From Pseudomonas oryzihabitans (GTDB lineage Bacteria > Pseudomonadota > Gammaproteobacteria > Pseudomonadales > Pseudomonadaceae): a stretch of DNA of 64,000 nt. The translations under genes and the position numbers were made by a program. The stretch lies in assembly GCF_014522265.1 (NCBI RefSeq), contig NZ_CP017024.1, positions 4,722,501-4,786,500 of the forward strand, written 5' to 3'. Positions within the stretch are counted from its first letter, which is position 1, and each line of letters starts with the position of its first letter. Below the pieces are notes generated by a model. The model saw only the letters and a program-made list of their open reading frames with translations. It was not told where the DNA came from and did no database searches. This document shows positions 8,545-18,653 of the stretch, in pieces.

Positions 8545-9636
8545 TCAGAGTTGCGGCAGGGTGGGCGTGTGCACTTTCACCTCGGCGTTCTGCGCGCGGT
8601 GACGCAGCAGGTGATCCATCAGCACCAGGGCCATCATCGCCTCGGCAATGGGCGTGGCGCGGATGCCCACGCAGGGATCGTGGCGACCCTTGGTGATGAT
8701 ATCCACCGGATTGCCATGGACGTCGATGGAGCGCCCCGGAGTGGTGATGCTGGACGTGGCCTTCAGCGCCAGGTGGGCGACGAGGGGCTGACCGGACGAG
8801 ATGCCGCCCAGCACGCCACCGGCGTTGTTGGACAGGAAGCCCTCCGGGGTCAGCTCGTCACGGTGCTCGGTGCCGCGCTGGGCAACGCTGGCGAAGCCGG
8901 CGCCGATCTCGACGCCCTTCACCGCATTGATGCTCATCAGCGCATAGGCCAGTTCGGCGTCGAGGCGGTCGAAGATCGGCTCGCCGAGGCCCGGCGGCAC
9001 GCCGTCGGCGACCACGGTGATGCGCGCGCCCACCGAATCCTGATCGCGGCGCAGCTGGTCCATGTAGGCCTCCAGCTCCGGTACCCGGTCCGGATCGGGG
9101 CTGAAGAAGGCGTTCTCTTCCACGCTGTCCCAGGTCTTGAAGGGGATCTCGATGGGGCCCAGCTGACTCATGTAGCCACGCACCCGGATGCCCTGGGTGG
9201 CCAGGTACTTCTTGGCGATGGCGCCGGCCGCGACGCGCATGGCGGTTTCCCGCGCCGAGCTGCGACCGCCGCCGCGGTAGTCGCGCAGGCCATACTTGTG
9301 GTGGTAGGCGTAGTCAGCATGGGCCGGGCGGAACAGGTCCTTGATCGCCGAGTAGTCCTTGGACTTCTGGTCGGTGTTGCGGATCAGCAGGCCGATGGGG
9401 GTACCGGTGGTGACGCCCTCGAAGACCCCGGAGAGGATCTCCACCTCGTCCGCTTCCTGGCGCTGGGTGGTGTGGCGGCTGGTGCCGGGCTTGCGCCGAT
9501 CCAGGTCACGCTGCAGGTCGGCGATGTCCAGGGGCAGTCCGGGTGGGCAACCGTCGACGATGGCGACCAGCGCCGGGCCATGGCTTTCGCCGGCGGTGGT
9601 GACGGTAAACAGCGTGCCGAGGGTATTGCCGGACAT
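8545..9636 (-). CDS. aroC: Chorismate synthase
   Basis: A 363-residue enzyme from ATG 9636 ([20 protein letters not shown]). It converts 5-enolpyruvylshikimate-3-phosphate to chorismate, using reduced FMN. The three family signatures are present: GESHG near the N-terminus, [20 protein letters not shown] in the middle, and the C-terminal [22 protein letters not shown] lies 8 bases before the start; the longer frame to 9675 is not needed. Chorismate made here also feeds the isochorismate synthase EntC encoded elsewhere in the window. Confidence 0.97.
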   Translation of the reverse strand: MSGNTLGTLFTVTTAGESHGPALVAIVDGCPPGLPLDIADLQRDLDRRKPGTSRHTTQRQEADEVEILSGVFEGVTTGTPIGLLIRNTDQKSKDYSAIKDLFRPAHADYAYHHKYGLRDYRGGGRSSARETAMRVAAGAIAKKYLATQGIRVRGYMSQLGPIEIPFKTWDSVEENAFFSPDPDRVPELEAYMDQLRRDQDSVGARITVVADGVPPGLGEPIFDRLDAELAYALMSINAVKGVEIGAGFASVAQRGTEHRDELTPEGFLSNNAGGVLGGISSGQPLVAHLALKATSSITTPGRSIDVHGNPVDIITKGRHDPCVGIRATPIAEAMMALVLMDHLLRHRAQNAEVKVHTPTLPQL

Positions 9637-9771
9637 GCGAGGGCTCCGCGCTACGGGTGAAAGGTATGGATTCAAATTGGCAATGGGCGATTTTACACGC
9701 GCCGTGGTCTTTTACACGGATTGTGTGCGGGATAGGCCCCCACACCCCAGCTCTCCGGTGCCCTTCCTGCC

Positions 9772-10740
9772 ATGCGTCTGCTGTTCTCCCTGCTGCTGTG
9801 CCTCGCCCTGCCCGCCCTCGCCACGGCGGCCGATCCCGTGCTCTACCGCCCCCTCCAGCTCGACACCGGCAGCGGCGTGCTCAAGGGCAGTCTGATCCTG
9901 CCCCGCAGCGAGCGTCCGCAACCGGTGGTGCTCTTCGTTTCCGGCTCGGGCCCCATCGACCGCAATGGCAACGCCCCCGGCGCCCGCAATGCCGCCCTGC
10001 AGCGTCTGGCCGAGGCCCTGGGCCGGCAGCGGATCGCCAGCGTGCGCTTCGACAAGCGCGGGGTGGCCGAGAGTCGCGGCGCCGAGCCGGACGAGAGTCG
10101 TCTCAGCGTGGAGCGCTATGTCGACGACCTGGTCGGCTGGATCCGGCTGCTGCGCGCCGATCCGCGCTTTTCCAAGGTGATCCTGCTCGGTCACAGCGAA
10201 GGCGCCCTGATCGCCAGCCTGGCCGGCGACCGGGTGCCGGTCGCCGGCGTGGTCACCCTGGCCGGCAGTGGCCGGCCCATCGACGTGGTGCTGCGCGAGC
10301 AGCTGGCCGGCAAGCTGTCGCCCGCCGGCCTGGCCAGCGCCCAGTGGATCATCGACCAGTTGCTGCGCGGCACGCCGGTGCCCGAGGTGCCGAAGGAATT
10401 GCTGGTGCTGTTCCGTCCCAGCGTCCAGCCCTATCTGATCTCGCTGTTCCGCCAGAATCCGGCCAGGGCCTTTGCCGGCATCCACGCCCCGGCACTGATC
10501 GCCCAGGGTACCCATGACGTGCAGGTGGAGGTGGACGATGCCCGCGCCCTGCAGCGGGCCAAGCCGGATGCCGAACTGGCGATCATTCCCGGCATGAACC
10601 ACGTGCTGCGCATCGCCCCGGCGGACATTCAGGCGCAACTGCCCACCTACGACAACCCCAACCTGCCGCTGGCCCGCGCGCTGGTCGAGCGCGTGAGCGC
10701 CTTCGTCGCGCGCTCAGGTTCCCCGCACCCTGGCCGATAA
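9772..10740 (+). CDS. Exported alpha/beta hydrolase
   Basis: A 322-residue protein with a cleavable signal peptide (MRLLFSLLLCLALPALATAA) and an alpha/beta hydrolase fold. The oxyanion-region motif VLFVSGSGPIDRNGN, the nucleophile elbow LLGHSEGALIA (Ser in G-H-S-E-G), an acidic residue in the APALIAQGTHDVQVEVDDA region and the late His in IIPGMNHVLR form a plausible catalytic triad. It is probably a periplasmic esterase or peptidase-like hydrolase; no substrate can be assigned. It is divergent from aroC. Confidence 0.8.
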   Translation: MRLLFSLLLCLALPALATAADPVLYRPLQLDTGSGVLKGSLILPRSERPQPVVLFVSGSGPIDRNGNAPGARNAALQRLAEALGRQRIASVRFDKRGVAESRGAEPDESRLSVERYVDDLVGWIRLLRADPRFSKVILLGHSEGALIASLAGDRVPVAGVVTLAGSGRPIDVVLREQLAGKLSPAGLASAQWIIDQLLRGTPVPEVPKELLVLFRPSVQPYLISLFRQNPARAFAGIHAPALIAQGTHDVQVEVDDARALQRAKPDAELAIIPGMNHVLRIAPADIQAQLPTYDNPNLPLARALVERVSAFVARSGSPHPGR

Positions 10741-10783
10741 GCCGGCACAGGCGCCCAGGAGGCGCGCCAGCTGGAGTCCGCCC

Positions 10784-11563
10784 GTGGAAACCCCCGATCA
10801 AGCATCGCCGGCCGTCGAAGCCGTTCCCAATGAGCCCCATCCATGGGCCAGCCTGCCGCCGGAGCGCTTCCAGCTGCTGCGGCTGATGCCGCAGCCGGCG
10901 GATCGTCGGGTGGGCGTGCGCCCCCTGCGCTTCGTGCAACTCGGCCTGGTCGAGCGCCATGGCGACGAAGAAAGCCTGCTGCGGCTGACGGTGCAGATTC
11001 CCGGCCAGCTGCTGCACCGCGAGGTGAACGTGCTGGAGGTCTGGGTCGACCATCGCCTCGGCGAAATCCGCCTGGGCCCCGAACGCGGCCTGCAGATCGA
11101 GCCCGAGGAGCGCGGTCTGGGCCGCTTCCTGCTGGCCCGGGCGGCCGCCTGGGCGCGCTTGCGCTGGAACCACTACCGGGTGCAGGACCTGCCCCTGGCG
11201 CGCCGCGACGCACTCGACGAAGACAGCCGCAAGCGCCGCGACCACGTGCTCGGCGCCCAGGGCTTCACCGTCGAGACGGCGGCAGACGACGAGCGCCAGC
11301 AGCTCTGCCGGGCGGCCCGGGTCAGCCAGCTGCGCGAGGACTGGAATACCGACAAGGTGCAACTGCTGTCGCTGCTGGACGGCGCCACCCTGCTGGAGCA
11401 ATGCGACCGGGTGATCGACGAGCGCGATGCCAGCCTGCGTCAGCTGGAAGACCGCATCGCCCTCTATCGTCGTGATGACATCTCTTTGAGATTCGCCATC
11501 GGTTGCCTGGCGGTGTTCTGCCTGTTCCAGGCCGCACTGCTGATCTGGATGGCGCTGCGCTGA
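10784..11563 (+). CDS. Unknown protein with GNAT-like core, coiled coil and C-terminal membrane anchor
   Basis: A 259-residue protein starting at GTG 10784, with GGAG 7 bases upstream. The middle (about residues 60-165) resembles a GNAT acetyltransferase: a strand-rich part, then EERGLGRFLLARAAAWARLR, like the acetyl-CoA loop and helix, and RRDHVLGAQGF, like the end of the fold. The glycine-rich loop is poor, so activity is uncertain. A charged stretch with coiled-coil character (about 200-232) precedes a single hydrophobic helix at the C-terminus (FAIGCLAVFCLFQAALLIWM), as in tail-anchored proteins. I do not recognise a named family. Confidence 0.6.
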   Translation: METPDQASPAVEAVPNEPHPWASLPPERFQLLRLMPQPADRRVGVRPLRFVQLGLVERHGDEESLLRLTVQIPGQLLHREVNVLEVWVDHRLGEIRLGPERGLQIEPEERGLGRFLLARAAAWARLRWNHYRVQDLPLARRDALDEDSRKRRDHVLGAQGFTVETAADDERQQLCRAARVSQLREDWNTDKVQLLSLLDGATLLEQCDRVIDERDASLRQLEDRIALYRRDDISLRFAIGCLAVFCLFQAALLIWMALR

Positions 11564-11708
11564 GCGGTCTAGTGCCGCGCCAGGCGCCTTTCCCGATGAC
11601 CTGTCGGCAGCGCCCAGACGCCACCCCTCGCCCGAGGCTTGCTCCCCCGGTGGACCCTGCTAACGTAGCCACCCGTTCGCATCCATCCGCTCGGAGTGTC
11701 CGCTGTTC

Positions 11709-14089
11709 ATGGTCTCGCCTCTCCCGTTTCGCTCGCGCGCGCTGCTGCGCCTCGCCACTCTCGGCCTGCTGACCGCCCTCGCCGGCTGCCAGTACTTCGC
11801 CGAGGAGCCGTCGCCCCGCGGCCAGCCGCTACTCAAGGGCAGCCTGCCGCTGCGCGGTCTGGCGCAGACCGCCTCGGTGCGCCGCAATGCCGACGGCCAG
11901 CCGCTGATCGAGACCACCACCTTTCACGATGCCCTCTTCGCCCTCGGCTACGTCCACGCCAGCGAACGCCTGGCGCAGATGGTCGAGCTGCGCCTGCTGG
12001 CCCAGGGGCGGCTGGCCGAGGCCTACGGTGAAAGCCGCCTGGACAGCGACAGATTCATGCGTGCCGTGGACCTGCGCAAGGCCGCCCAGGTGGCCTACGG
12101 CAACGCCTCGCCGCGGATGAAGACCTTCTTCGAGGTCTATGCCCGGGGTGTCAATGCCTACCTCTATCGCGCCGGCGAGCGGGTCGCGCTGGATGGCCAC
12201 GACTACCGCGCCGAATACTGGAAAGCCGAAGACAGCGCCCTGCTCTTCGAACTGCTCAACTTCGCCCAGGCGGTGGACCTGCGCAAGGAAACCGCGGCGC
12301 TGGCCCTGGCCGCCCAGGTCGGTCCCGAACGCCTGGCCTGGCTCTTGCCCACCTACCCCGACGAACCTCTACCGGAAGAAGAGACCGCCAAGTTGCGCGG
12401 CCTGAATCTGCGCGGCCAGCTGCCCGGACTCGACGCCCTGCTGCAGGTCCAGCGGCAATTGGCGGCGCTCGCCCCCTTCGGCGGCCCCACCGGTACCGCC
12501 TGGGCCGCCACCCCGGGCCATACCCGCAGCGGTCGCAGCCTGCTCGGCGTCGACAAGGTCAGCGCCTTTGCCGGCCAGTCGCCCTTCACCCTGGTGACCC
12601 TGAGGGCGCCGCGCTTCGAGGCCGTGGGCACCACCCTGCCCGGCCTGCCGCTGCTGCTCGACGGCTACAACGGCAAGCTGGCCTGGGGCGCCGCGACCCT
12701 GATGGGCGACAGTCAGGACCTCTACCTCGAACGCCTGCAGCGCCAGGGCGGTCGCCTGCAGGTGCAGAGCGGCGGCCAGTGGCAGCCGGCCGGCGAGCGG
12801 GTGGAGACCTTTTTCGTCCGCGGTGAAAAGCCGCGGCGCGAGACCCTCTACACCAGTCCGCGCGGTCCGCTGCTGAATCTGGCCCTGGCGCCGGACGCCA
12901 ACGGCTACGGCCTGGCCCTGCGCAGCAGTCGCCTGGAAGCCGACAAGAGCCTGGACGCCCTCTTCGACCTCACCCGCGCCAAGGACGTGGAGCGCGCCTT
13001 CGAACTGGCTCGCGAGCTGCGCGCCAGTGACTGGAATCTGGTATTCGCCGATGCCGAGCATGTCGGCTGGCAGGTGACCGGCCGTTATCCCAATCGCCGC
13101 AGCGGCCTGGGGCTGCTGCCCTCGCCCGGCTGGGACGAGCGCTATGCCTGGGATGGCTACGCCGACCCCATGCTGCACCCCTACGATCAGGACCCGGCCC
13201 AGGGCTGGCTGGGCGCCGCCAACCAGCGCGTGGTGCCGCGTGGCTACGGCATGCAGCTGTCCAGCAACTGGTCGGGCCCCGAGCGCCAGGAGCGCCTGGC
13301 ACAACTGGCCGGGCGCTCGGCGCGCCTCGATACCCGCGACGCCATGGCCCTGCAGCAGGACCAGACCACCACCCTGGCCGCCAAGCTCAAGACCCAGCTC
13401 GACGCCCCCGGCTTCGCCGCGCCACTGCGCCAGGCCATCGCCGCCCTGCCGGCCACCCAGCGCCAGCAGGCGGAAGAAGCCCTGCGCCGTCTGCAGGGCT
13501 TCGACGGTCGCCTGGCCGCCGGTTCCGCGGATGCGGCGCTCTACGAGGCCTTCTTGCAGGCCCTGGCCGAAAAGACCTTCGCCGATGAATTGGGGGCACC
13601 AGGAGCCCGGCCTGGCAGGCCTTCACCACCCTCAGCGACACCGGCTACAACGCCATCGTCGATCATCTCCTGGCCCGTGACGACAGCCCCTATTGGGATG
13701 ACGTCAGCACGCCGGCCCGTGAAGACAAACCGGCGATCTTCGCCCTCGCGCTGGCCGGGGCCGTCGAAACCTGCGAGGCCAAGCTGGGTAGTGATCGCGC
13801 CGCCTGGCAGTGGGGCCGCTTGCACCGCCTGGATGGCAATGCCAGTGGCGGCGACGGCTCGACCCTGGACCTGACCGCCAGCCACTGGGGCGGCGATGAC
13901 CAGGCCTGGCTGGCGCCGGCGCTGCGTCTGGTGGTGGACTTCGGCCTGGCCGAGCCCCTGCAGGCGAGCCAGGCCGGCACCCCGGGCAAGGGCTGGACCC
14001 GCGGCCAATACCAGAGCCTGCCGTTGCAACCGCAGAATCTGGAGCGCGTCTATGGCCGTGATCGCCTGCTGCTGATCCCGCAGAAGTAA
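11709..14089 (+). pseudogene. Penicillin acylase family lipoprotein, one-base frameshift
   Basis: The product starts MVSPLPFRSRALLRLATLGL and has a lipobox (LLTALAGCQ), so it is a predicted lipoprotein. Family features follow: TTFHDALFALGYVHASERL and the long beta-chain region. At 13592-13596 (GGGGG) the frame is lost: upstream ends FADEL and downstream resumes SPAWQAFTTLSDTGYNAIVD one frame away and runs to a stop at 14089. Adding one G gives DELGGTRSPAWQAF and a 793-residue protein. The site that should hold the Ser nucleophile (usually G-S-N-x-W) reads PTGTAWAATPG, and the usual NDPH reads GVDK, so normal Ntn-hydrolase activity is doubtful even if the frame is intact. Confidence 0.8.
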
Positions 14090-14111
14090 TCTTCCCCTGG
14101 CAACCCGTGAC

Positions 14112-14128
14112 TTGGCGCGGGTTTTGCC
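14112..14128 (+). promoter_or_regulatory. Candidate sigma-54 promoter for nasS-nasT
   Basis: TTGGCGCGGGTTTTGCC matches the -24/-12 consensus TTGGCACG-N4-TTGCW with GG and GC exactly 10 bases apart. It overlaps a weak hairpin (AACCCG/CGGGTT) that could instead be the terminator of the preceding gene, so the call is uncertain. Confidence 0.35.
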
Positions 14129-14244
14129 CTTTCTCTGTCAGACCTCAGCCGGCGCCCCTCCTCCCGCCGCGCCGCGGACCGCCGCAGAGGCGCTGTCCGG
14201 CAAGCGCCGTGGCCGTGAGAGCGCCCGGTGATGGTGCCGTGCCT

Positions 14245-14261
14245 GTCACCAAAATGGTGCA
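14245..14261. promoter_or_regulatory. NtrC-like site upstream of nasS
   Basis: GTCACCAAAATGGTGCA matches 10 of 12 defined positions of the NtrC consensus TGCACC-N5-GGTGCA. It lies downstream of the candidate sigma-54 promoter and about 70 bases before the nasS start, which is an unusual place for an enhancer. Confidence 0.3.
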
Positions 14262-14330
14262 GGCTCAAGCCGAGACGTCCACAGCGGTGCACAAAGCGGT
14301 GCCTGGACGTCCGTAGCCGCCGGAGACACC

Positions 14331-15527
14331 ATGCCTGCCCAGCCTTCCCCCCACGCCGCGCATCTTTGGGTCGCGGGTTCGGATGCCCCGGAAAAGCCCG
14401 AGCTCAATCTGGGCTTCCTGCCCCTGAGCGATGCCGCCTCGCTGATCGTGGCGGCGACCCAGGGCTTTGGCGAACCCCATGGCCTGACACTCAATCTGCA
14501 CCGCCAGCCCTCCTGGTCGGCGCTGCGCGACAACCTGCTCAATGGCCAGCTCGATGCCGCGCATTGCCTCTATGGCCTGGTCTATGGCGCCGAGCTCGGA
14601 CTGGGCGGTGCCGCCGCCACGCCGATGGCGGTGCTCATGAGCCTGGCGCAGAACGGTCAGAGCCTCAACCTGGCCCGCAGCCTGACCCGGGAAGGCGTCC
14701 GGGATACGGCCTCCCTGGTCGAGCGGATTCGCCAGCCGGATGCCAGGCCGCTGACCCTGGCGCACACCTTTCCCACCGGCACCCATATCTTCTGGCTCTA
14801 CTACTGGCTCGCCGCCCAGGGCATTCATCCCCTCAAGGACGTGCGTACCGCACTGGTGCCACCGCCGCAGATGCCCGAGCACCTGGCTGCCGGCCGAGTC
14901 GACGGCTTCTGCGTCGGCGAACCCTGGGGCGCTGCCGCCGTGGCGCGCGGCCAGGGCTTCACCCTGACCACCACCCAGGCCATCTGGCCGGACCACCCGG
15001 AAAAGGTGCTGGCCTGCACCGGCAGCTTCGCCGAGCGCTATCCCAACACCGCCCGGGCGCTGATCCGCACCCTGCTTGATGCCAGCCGCTTCATCGAGGA
15101 AAGTCGTGAGAATCGCCTGGGCACCGCCCAGCTGATCAGCGGCGCCGACTATGTGGATACCGATCCGGCGTTGCTCGCCCAGCGCTTTCTCGGTCACTAC
15201 GAAGACGGCCTCGATGGCCACTGGGAGGACGAGCATCCCCTGGCCTTCCATCGCCAGGGCACGGTCAATCCGCCATACCTGTCCGACGGCCTCTGGTTCC
15301 TTACCCAGTTCCGCCGCTGGGGCTTGCTACGCGAGGAGCCGGATTACCTGGCCATCGCCGAGGCCGTGCAATGCACCGAACTGTACCAGCAGGCTGCCAC
15401 CGACCTCGGTCTGGCGGTGCCGCCGACCCGGCGCAGCAGCACCCTGTTCGACGGTCGCATCTGGGACGGCAGCGATCCGGCCGGTTACGCCCGCAGCTTC
15501 GCCATCCACGCGCTCAGCGATCACTAG
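14331..15527 (+). CDS. nasS: Nitrate/nitrite sensor protein NasS
   Basis: A 398-residue protein resembling the nitrate-binding proteins NrtA/CmpA, but without a signal peptide or lipobox, as expected of the cytoplasmic sensor NasS. It starts at ATG 14331 after GGAG. Typical stretches are LNLGFLPLSDAASLIVAATQ, HTFPTGTHIFWLYYWLAAQG and VDGFCVGEPWGA. NasS holds NasT inactive in the absence of nitrate or nitrite and releases it when the ligand binds. nasT starts 11 bases downstream, so the pair is one operon. The expected target leader lies at 19501-19581. Confidence 0.93.
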   Translation: MPAQPSPHAAHLWVAGSDAPEKPELNLGFLPLSDAASLIVAATQGFGEPHGLTLNLHRQPSWSALRDNLLNGQLDAAHCLYGLVYGAELGLGGAAATPMAVLMSLAQNGQSLNLARSLTREGVRDTASLVERIRQPDARPLTLAHTFPTGTHIFWLYYWLAAQGIHPLKDVRTALVPPPQMPEHLAAGRVDGFCVGEPWGAAAVARGQGFTLTTTQAIWPDHPEKVLACTGSFAERYPNTARALIRTLLDASRFIEESRENRLGTAQLISGADYVDTDPALLAQRFLGHYEDGLDGHWEDEHPLAFHRQGTVNPPYLSDGLWFLTQFRRWGLLREEPDYLAIAEAVQCTELYQQAATDLGLAVPPTRRSSTLFDGRIWDGSDPAGYARSFAIHALSDH

Positions 15528-15538
15528 GGAGAACGACC

Positions 15539-16111
15539 TTGCGCATCTTGCTCATCGACGACACCCCCAAGCAGGTCGGCCGTCTCAAGGCCGCGCTGAT
15601 CGAAGCCGGTTTCGAGGTCATCGAGGAATCCGGCCTGACCATCGACCTGCCCGCGCGCATCGAGGCCCTGCGGCCGGACGTCATCCTGTTCGACACCCAA
15701 TCACCCGGTCGCGACGTCATGGAACAGGTCTGCCTGGTCACCCGCGACCGGCCACGCCCCATCGTCATGTTCACCGACGAGCACGACCCGGCGGTGATGC
15801 GCCGGGCCATCCAGTCCGGGGTCAGCGCCTACATCGTCGAGGGCATCCAGACCAGCCGCCTGCAGGCCATCATCGATGTGGCCCGCGCCCGTTTCGAGAC
15901 CGACCAGGCCCTGCGCGCCGAACTCCAGGCCCGCGAGCAGCAGTTGCTGGAGCGCAAGAAGGTCGACCAGGCCAAGGGCCTGCTGATGAAGATGCGCGGT
16001 TGCAGCGAGGACGAGGCCTATACCCTGATGCGCCGCCAGGCCATGAGCAAGCAGCAGAAGCTGATCCAGGTGGCCGACCAGATCATCGCCATGAGCGAAT
16101 TGCTCGGCTGA
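15539..16111 (+). CDS. nasT: ANTAR response regulator NasT
   Basis: A 190-residue protein starting at TTG 15539 (reads LRILLIDDTPKQVGRLKAAL), with AGGGAGA just upstream; no ATG fits the receiver domain. The N-terminal receiver-like domain keeps Asp residues in IDDT and ILFDTQSP. The C-terminal ANTAR RNA-binding domain is clear (KKVDQAKGLLMKMRGCSEDE, then AYTLMRRQAMSKQQK). NasT binds paired hexaloop hairpins in leader RNAs of nitrate assimilation operons and prevents termination. Its partner NasS is encoded immediately upstream. Confidence 0.93.
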   Translation: MRILLIDDTPKQVGRLKAALIEAGFEVIEESGLTIDLPARIEALRPDVILFDTQSPGRDVMEQVCLVTRDRPRPIVMFTDEHDPAVMRRAIQSGVSAYIVEGIQTSRLQAIIDVARARFETDQALRAELQAREQQLLERKKVDQAKGLLMKMRGCSEDEAYTLMRRQAMSKQQKLIQVADQIIAMSELLG

Positions 16112-16244
16112 GACAGGCCGCGCGGACCAGTCAGATTTTTTCCTCGACAAGCGCAGCGACCTGCGGCTAATGTCCGCGGCAGGTCACCTCCTGTGACCCA
16201 CGTCGCTCGGACGGTTCCGGGCGCTTACGTACTTCGAGGAACGC

Positions 16245-17486
16245 ATGACTGATTCCAGTCCCGTGCGCCGCTTTGCGCGCATCGATCGCCTGCCCCCCTA
16301 TGTCTTCAACATCACCGCCGAACTCAAGATGGCCGCGCGCCGTCGCGGTGAGGACATCATCGACCTGTCCATGGGCAATCCCGACGGTCCGACCCCGCCG
16401 CACATCGTCGAGAAGCTCTGCCAGGTCGCCCAGCGCGAGGACACCCACGGCTATTCCAGCTCCAAGGGCATTCCGCGTCTGCGTCGCGCCATCTCCCACT
16501 GGTATCGCGACCGTTATCAGGTGGAAATCGATGCCGACAGCGAAGCCATCGTCACCATAGGTTCCAAGGAAGGCCTGGCGCATCTGATGCTGGCCACCCT
16601 GGATGCCGGCGACACCGTGCTCGTGCCCAACCCAAGCTATCCGATCCACATCTACGGCGCGGTGATTGCCGGCGCCCAGGTGCGTTCGGTGCCCCTGGTG
16701 CAGGGCATGGACTTCTTCGCCGAACTGGAGCGGGCCATCCGCGAGAGCATTCCCAAGCCGAAGATGATGATCCTCGGCTTCCCCTCCAACCCCACCGCCC
16801 AGTGCGTGGAGCTGGATTTCTTCGAGCGCGTGGTGGAACTGGCCAAGCGCTACAACGTGCTGGTGGTGCACGACCTGGCCTATGCCGACATCGTCTTCGA
16901 CGGCTGGCAGGCGCCCTCCATCATGCAGGTGCCCGGCGCCAAGGACATCGCGGTGGAATTCTTCACCCTGTCCAAGAGCTACAACATGGCCGGCTGGCGG
17001 ATCGGCTTCATGGTCGGCAATCCCGAGCTGGTCGCCGCCCTGGCGCGGATCAAGAGCTATCACGACTACGGCACCTTCACCCCGCTGCAGGTGGCCGCCA
17101 TCGCCGCCCTGGAGGGCGACCAGCAGTGCGTGCGCGACATCGCCCAGCAGTACCAGCAGCGCCGCGACGTGCTGGTGCGCGGCCTGCATGAAGCCGGCTG
17201 GATGGTCGAGAATCCCAAGGCGTCGATGTACGTCTGGGCCAGGATTCCCGAGCCCTATGCCCACCTGGGGTCGCTGGAATTCGCCAAGAAGCTGCTGGCC
17301 GAGGCCAAGGTCTGCGTCTCGCCGGGGTTGGGCTTCGGTGACTATGGCGACGACCATGTGCGCTTCGCCCTGATCGAGAACCAGGACCGCATCCGCCAGG
17401 CGGTGCGCGGCATCAAGCAGATGTTCCGCGCCGACGGCCTGCTGCCCAAGGCGGCCCCGCGCAAATCCGGCGTCGAGCCGGCCTGA
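16245..17486 (+). CDS. alaC: Alanine transaminase (class I/II aminotransferase)
   Basis: A 413-residue fold-type I PLP enzyme ([20 protein letters not shown]) preceded by GAGGAA. Family motifs: [37 protein letters not shown], and the PLP lysine in [20 protein letters not shown]. Over its whole length it resembles AlaC-type alanine aminotransferases, which make alanine from pyruvate and glutamate; valine-pyruvate and related activities cannot be excluded. It is a single gene followed by a strong terminator. Confidence 0.88.
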   Translation: MTDSSPVRRFARIDRLPPYVFNITAELKMAARRRGEDIIDLSMGNPDGPTPPHIVEKLCQVAQREDTHGYSSSKGIPRLRRAISHWYRDRYQVEIDADSEAIVTIGSKEGLAHLMLATLDAGDTVLVPNPSYPIHIYGAVIAGAQVRSVPLVQGMDFFAELERAIRESIPKPKMMILGFPSNPTAQCVELDFFERVVELAKRYNVLVVHDLAYADIVFDGWQAPSIMQVPGAKDIAVEFFTLSKSYNMAGWRIGFMVGNPELVAALARIKSYHDYGTFTPLQVAAIAALEGDQQCVRDIAQQYQQRRDVLVRGLHEAGWMVENPKASMYVWARIPEPYAHLGSLEFAKKLLAEAKVCVSPGLGFGDYGDDHVRFALIENQDRIRQAVRGIKQMFRADGLLPKAAPRKSGVEPA

Positions 17487-17489
17487 GTC

Positions 17490-17526
17490 TTCGCCGCGCC
17501 GTCGACTGGCGGCGCGGCGAATTCTT
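17490..17526 (+). terminator. Rho-independent terminator of alaC
   Basis: TTCGCCGCGCC, a 10-base loop, GGCGCGGCGAA form a perfect 11 bp stem just after the alaC stop, followed by TTCTTGT. Confidence 0.75.
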
Positions 17527-17580
17527 GTCAGTCCGGGTGTTCCAAGCTATAAGCGCCTAGTGCATCCCCAGGATATCGTC

Positions 17581-17775
17581 ATGCTGAAAGGCCTGTTCAA
17601 CCTGCTCAAATCGCCCTCCGCGGACGATCTCAAGCTGGCCGCGAGCATCAACAACTCCTACAAGTCCATGCGCGTGGTCGGCCGCGGCACCCTGCGCATC
17701 GATCCGGCGGAGGTCTTCGACTCCCCCGAATTCAAGGAAGACCTGGACCGCGCCCGGCGGCTCATCAACCGCTGA
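17581..17775 (+). CDS. Small conserved protein of unknown function
   Basis: A 64-residue soluble protein (MLKGLFNLLKSPSADDLKLA) that ends in a charged helix (EFKEDLDRARRLINR). I prefer ATG 17581, which has CCAGGAT 7 bases upstream; GTG 17560 would add seven residues. No family is recognised. Its stop overlaps the start of the next gene in TGATG, so the two are coupled and may work together. Confidence 0.6.
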   Translation: MLKGLFNLLKSPSADDLKLAASINNSYKSMRVVGRGTLRIDPAEVFDSPEFKEDLDRARRLINR

Positions 17776-18530
17776 TGTTCCTGCTGCTGCTCCTGCCGAT
17801 CCTGGTCAGTGGCTTTCTCGTCTGCCACAAGCATCCGCTCTATTTCTATCGCCTGCATCGCTACGAGGGCCAGTACCTCTATCTGCAGAGCGCCCGTTTC
17901 GGGCTGTTCTGCACCCTGCTCGCCGTGATCCTGCACCTGGGCATCGCCCAAGTCCTGCAGGGCCGCCACTGGTCATGGGGCGCGCGAACCTTCTCTCTCG
18001 ACTACTTCGCCGGTCTCGCCGAGCTGCTGCGCCGCACTGGCACCCTGGATGACCCGCTGCAGGCCGCCTGGATCCTGGTGGTGACGGTGACCGCCCTGCT
18101 GATCCCCGGCGCCTGGGCCGCGCTGGCGCGCTGGACCATCAAGCGCAAGTACGGCCTGAGCGAGGACAACTACCGTACCTTCATCCTCGCCGGGATCCTC
18201 AAGGACAGTCCGCTGGACGATCTGCTGATGACCGCCTCCATCAACAGGGAGACGCTGATGCTGACCCTGGAAGAGCGAAAGGTGTATGTCGGTCGTATCA
18301 CTACCCTCGGCGAGCCTAGCGAAACGGAAGGGGCCGACCAGGACGTCTGCATCAAGCCGATCATGAGTGGCTACCGCGACAAGGACAAACTCTGGGTGAC
18401 CTTCACCACCCACTATGCGGACAAGGGCAAGGACATCTACCTGACCCTGAAACAGAGCCAGATCGTCTCGGCGACGCGCTTCGATTTCGACGCCTACGAA
18501 GCGTTTCGCTCAAGCGTAAGCCGCACCTGA
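17775..18530 (+). CDS. Membrane protein of unknown function
   Basis: A 251-residue protein with hydrophobic segments near residues 1-17, 43-62 and 96-117, then a cytoplasmic C-terminal domain of about 130 residues. That domain has a mixed alpha/beta pattern (MTASINRETLMLTLEERKVY, then DKLWVTFTTHYADKGKDIYL). The last part reads like a beta-rich domain that might bind RNA or a small ligand, but I do not recognise a family. It is translationally coupled to the 64-residue gene upstream by a one-base overlap. Confidence 0.7.
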   Translation: MFLLLLLPILVSGFLVCHKHPLYFYRLHRYEGQYLYLQSARFGLFCTLLAVILHLGIAQVLQGRHWSWGARTFSLDYFAGLAELLRRTGTLDDPLQAAWILVVTVTALLIPGAWAALARWTIKRKYGLSEDNYRTFILAGILKDSPLDDLLMTASINRETLMLTLEERKVYVGRITTLGEPSETEGADQDVCIKPIMSGYRDKDKLWVTFTTHYADKGKDIYLTLKQSQIVSATRFDFDAYEAFRSSVSRT

Positions 18531-18653
18531 TCTGGCTTCGCACGCTTTCTTCAGGGAACGTATGACTTTTTAGGCAGGTCCCATTTTGCAGGCGCGTTCA
18601 CTGCCAGCCGGTGACGCCCTTCCCTTACTGCCAAGAAAATCAGGAGCACGTCC

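Noticed and set aside
14286-14303. A second NtrC-like sequence GGTGCACAAAGCGGTGCC upstream of nasS
   Set aside because: The half-sites are one base too close together for the NtrC consensus spacing.
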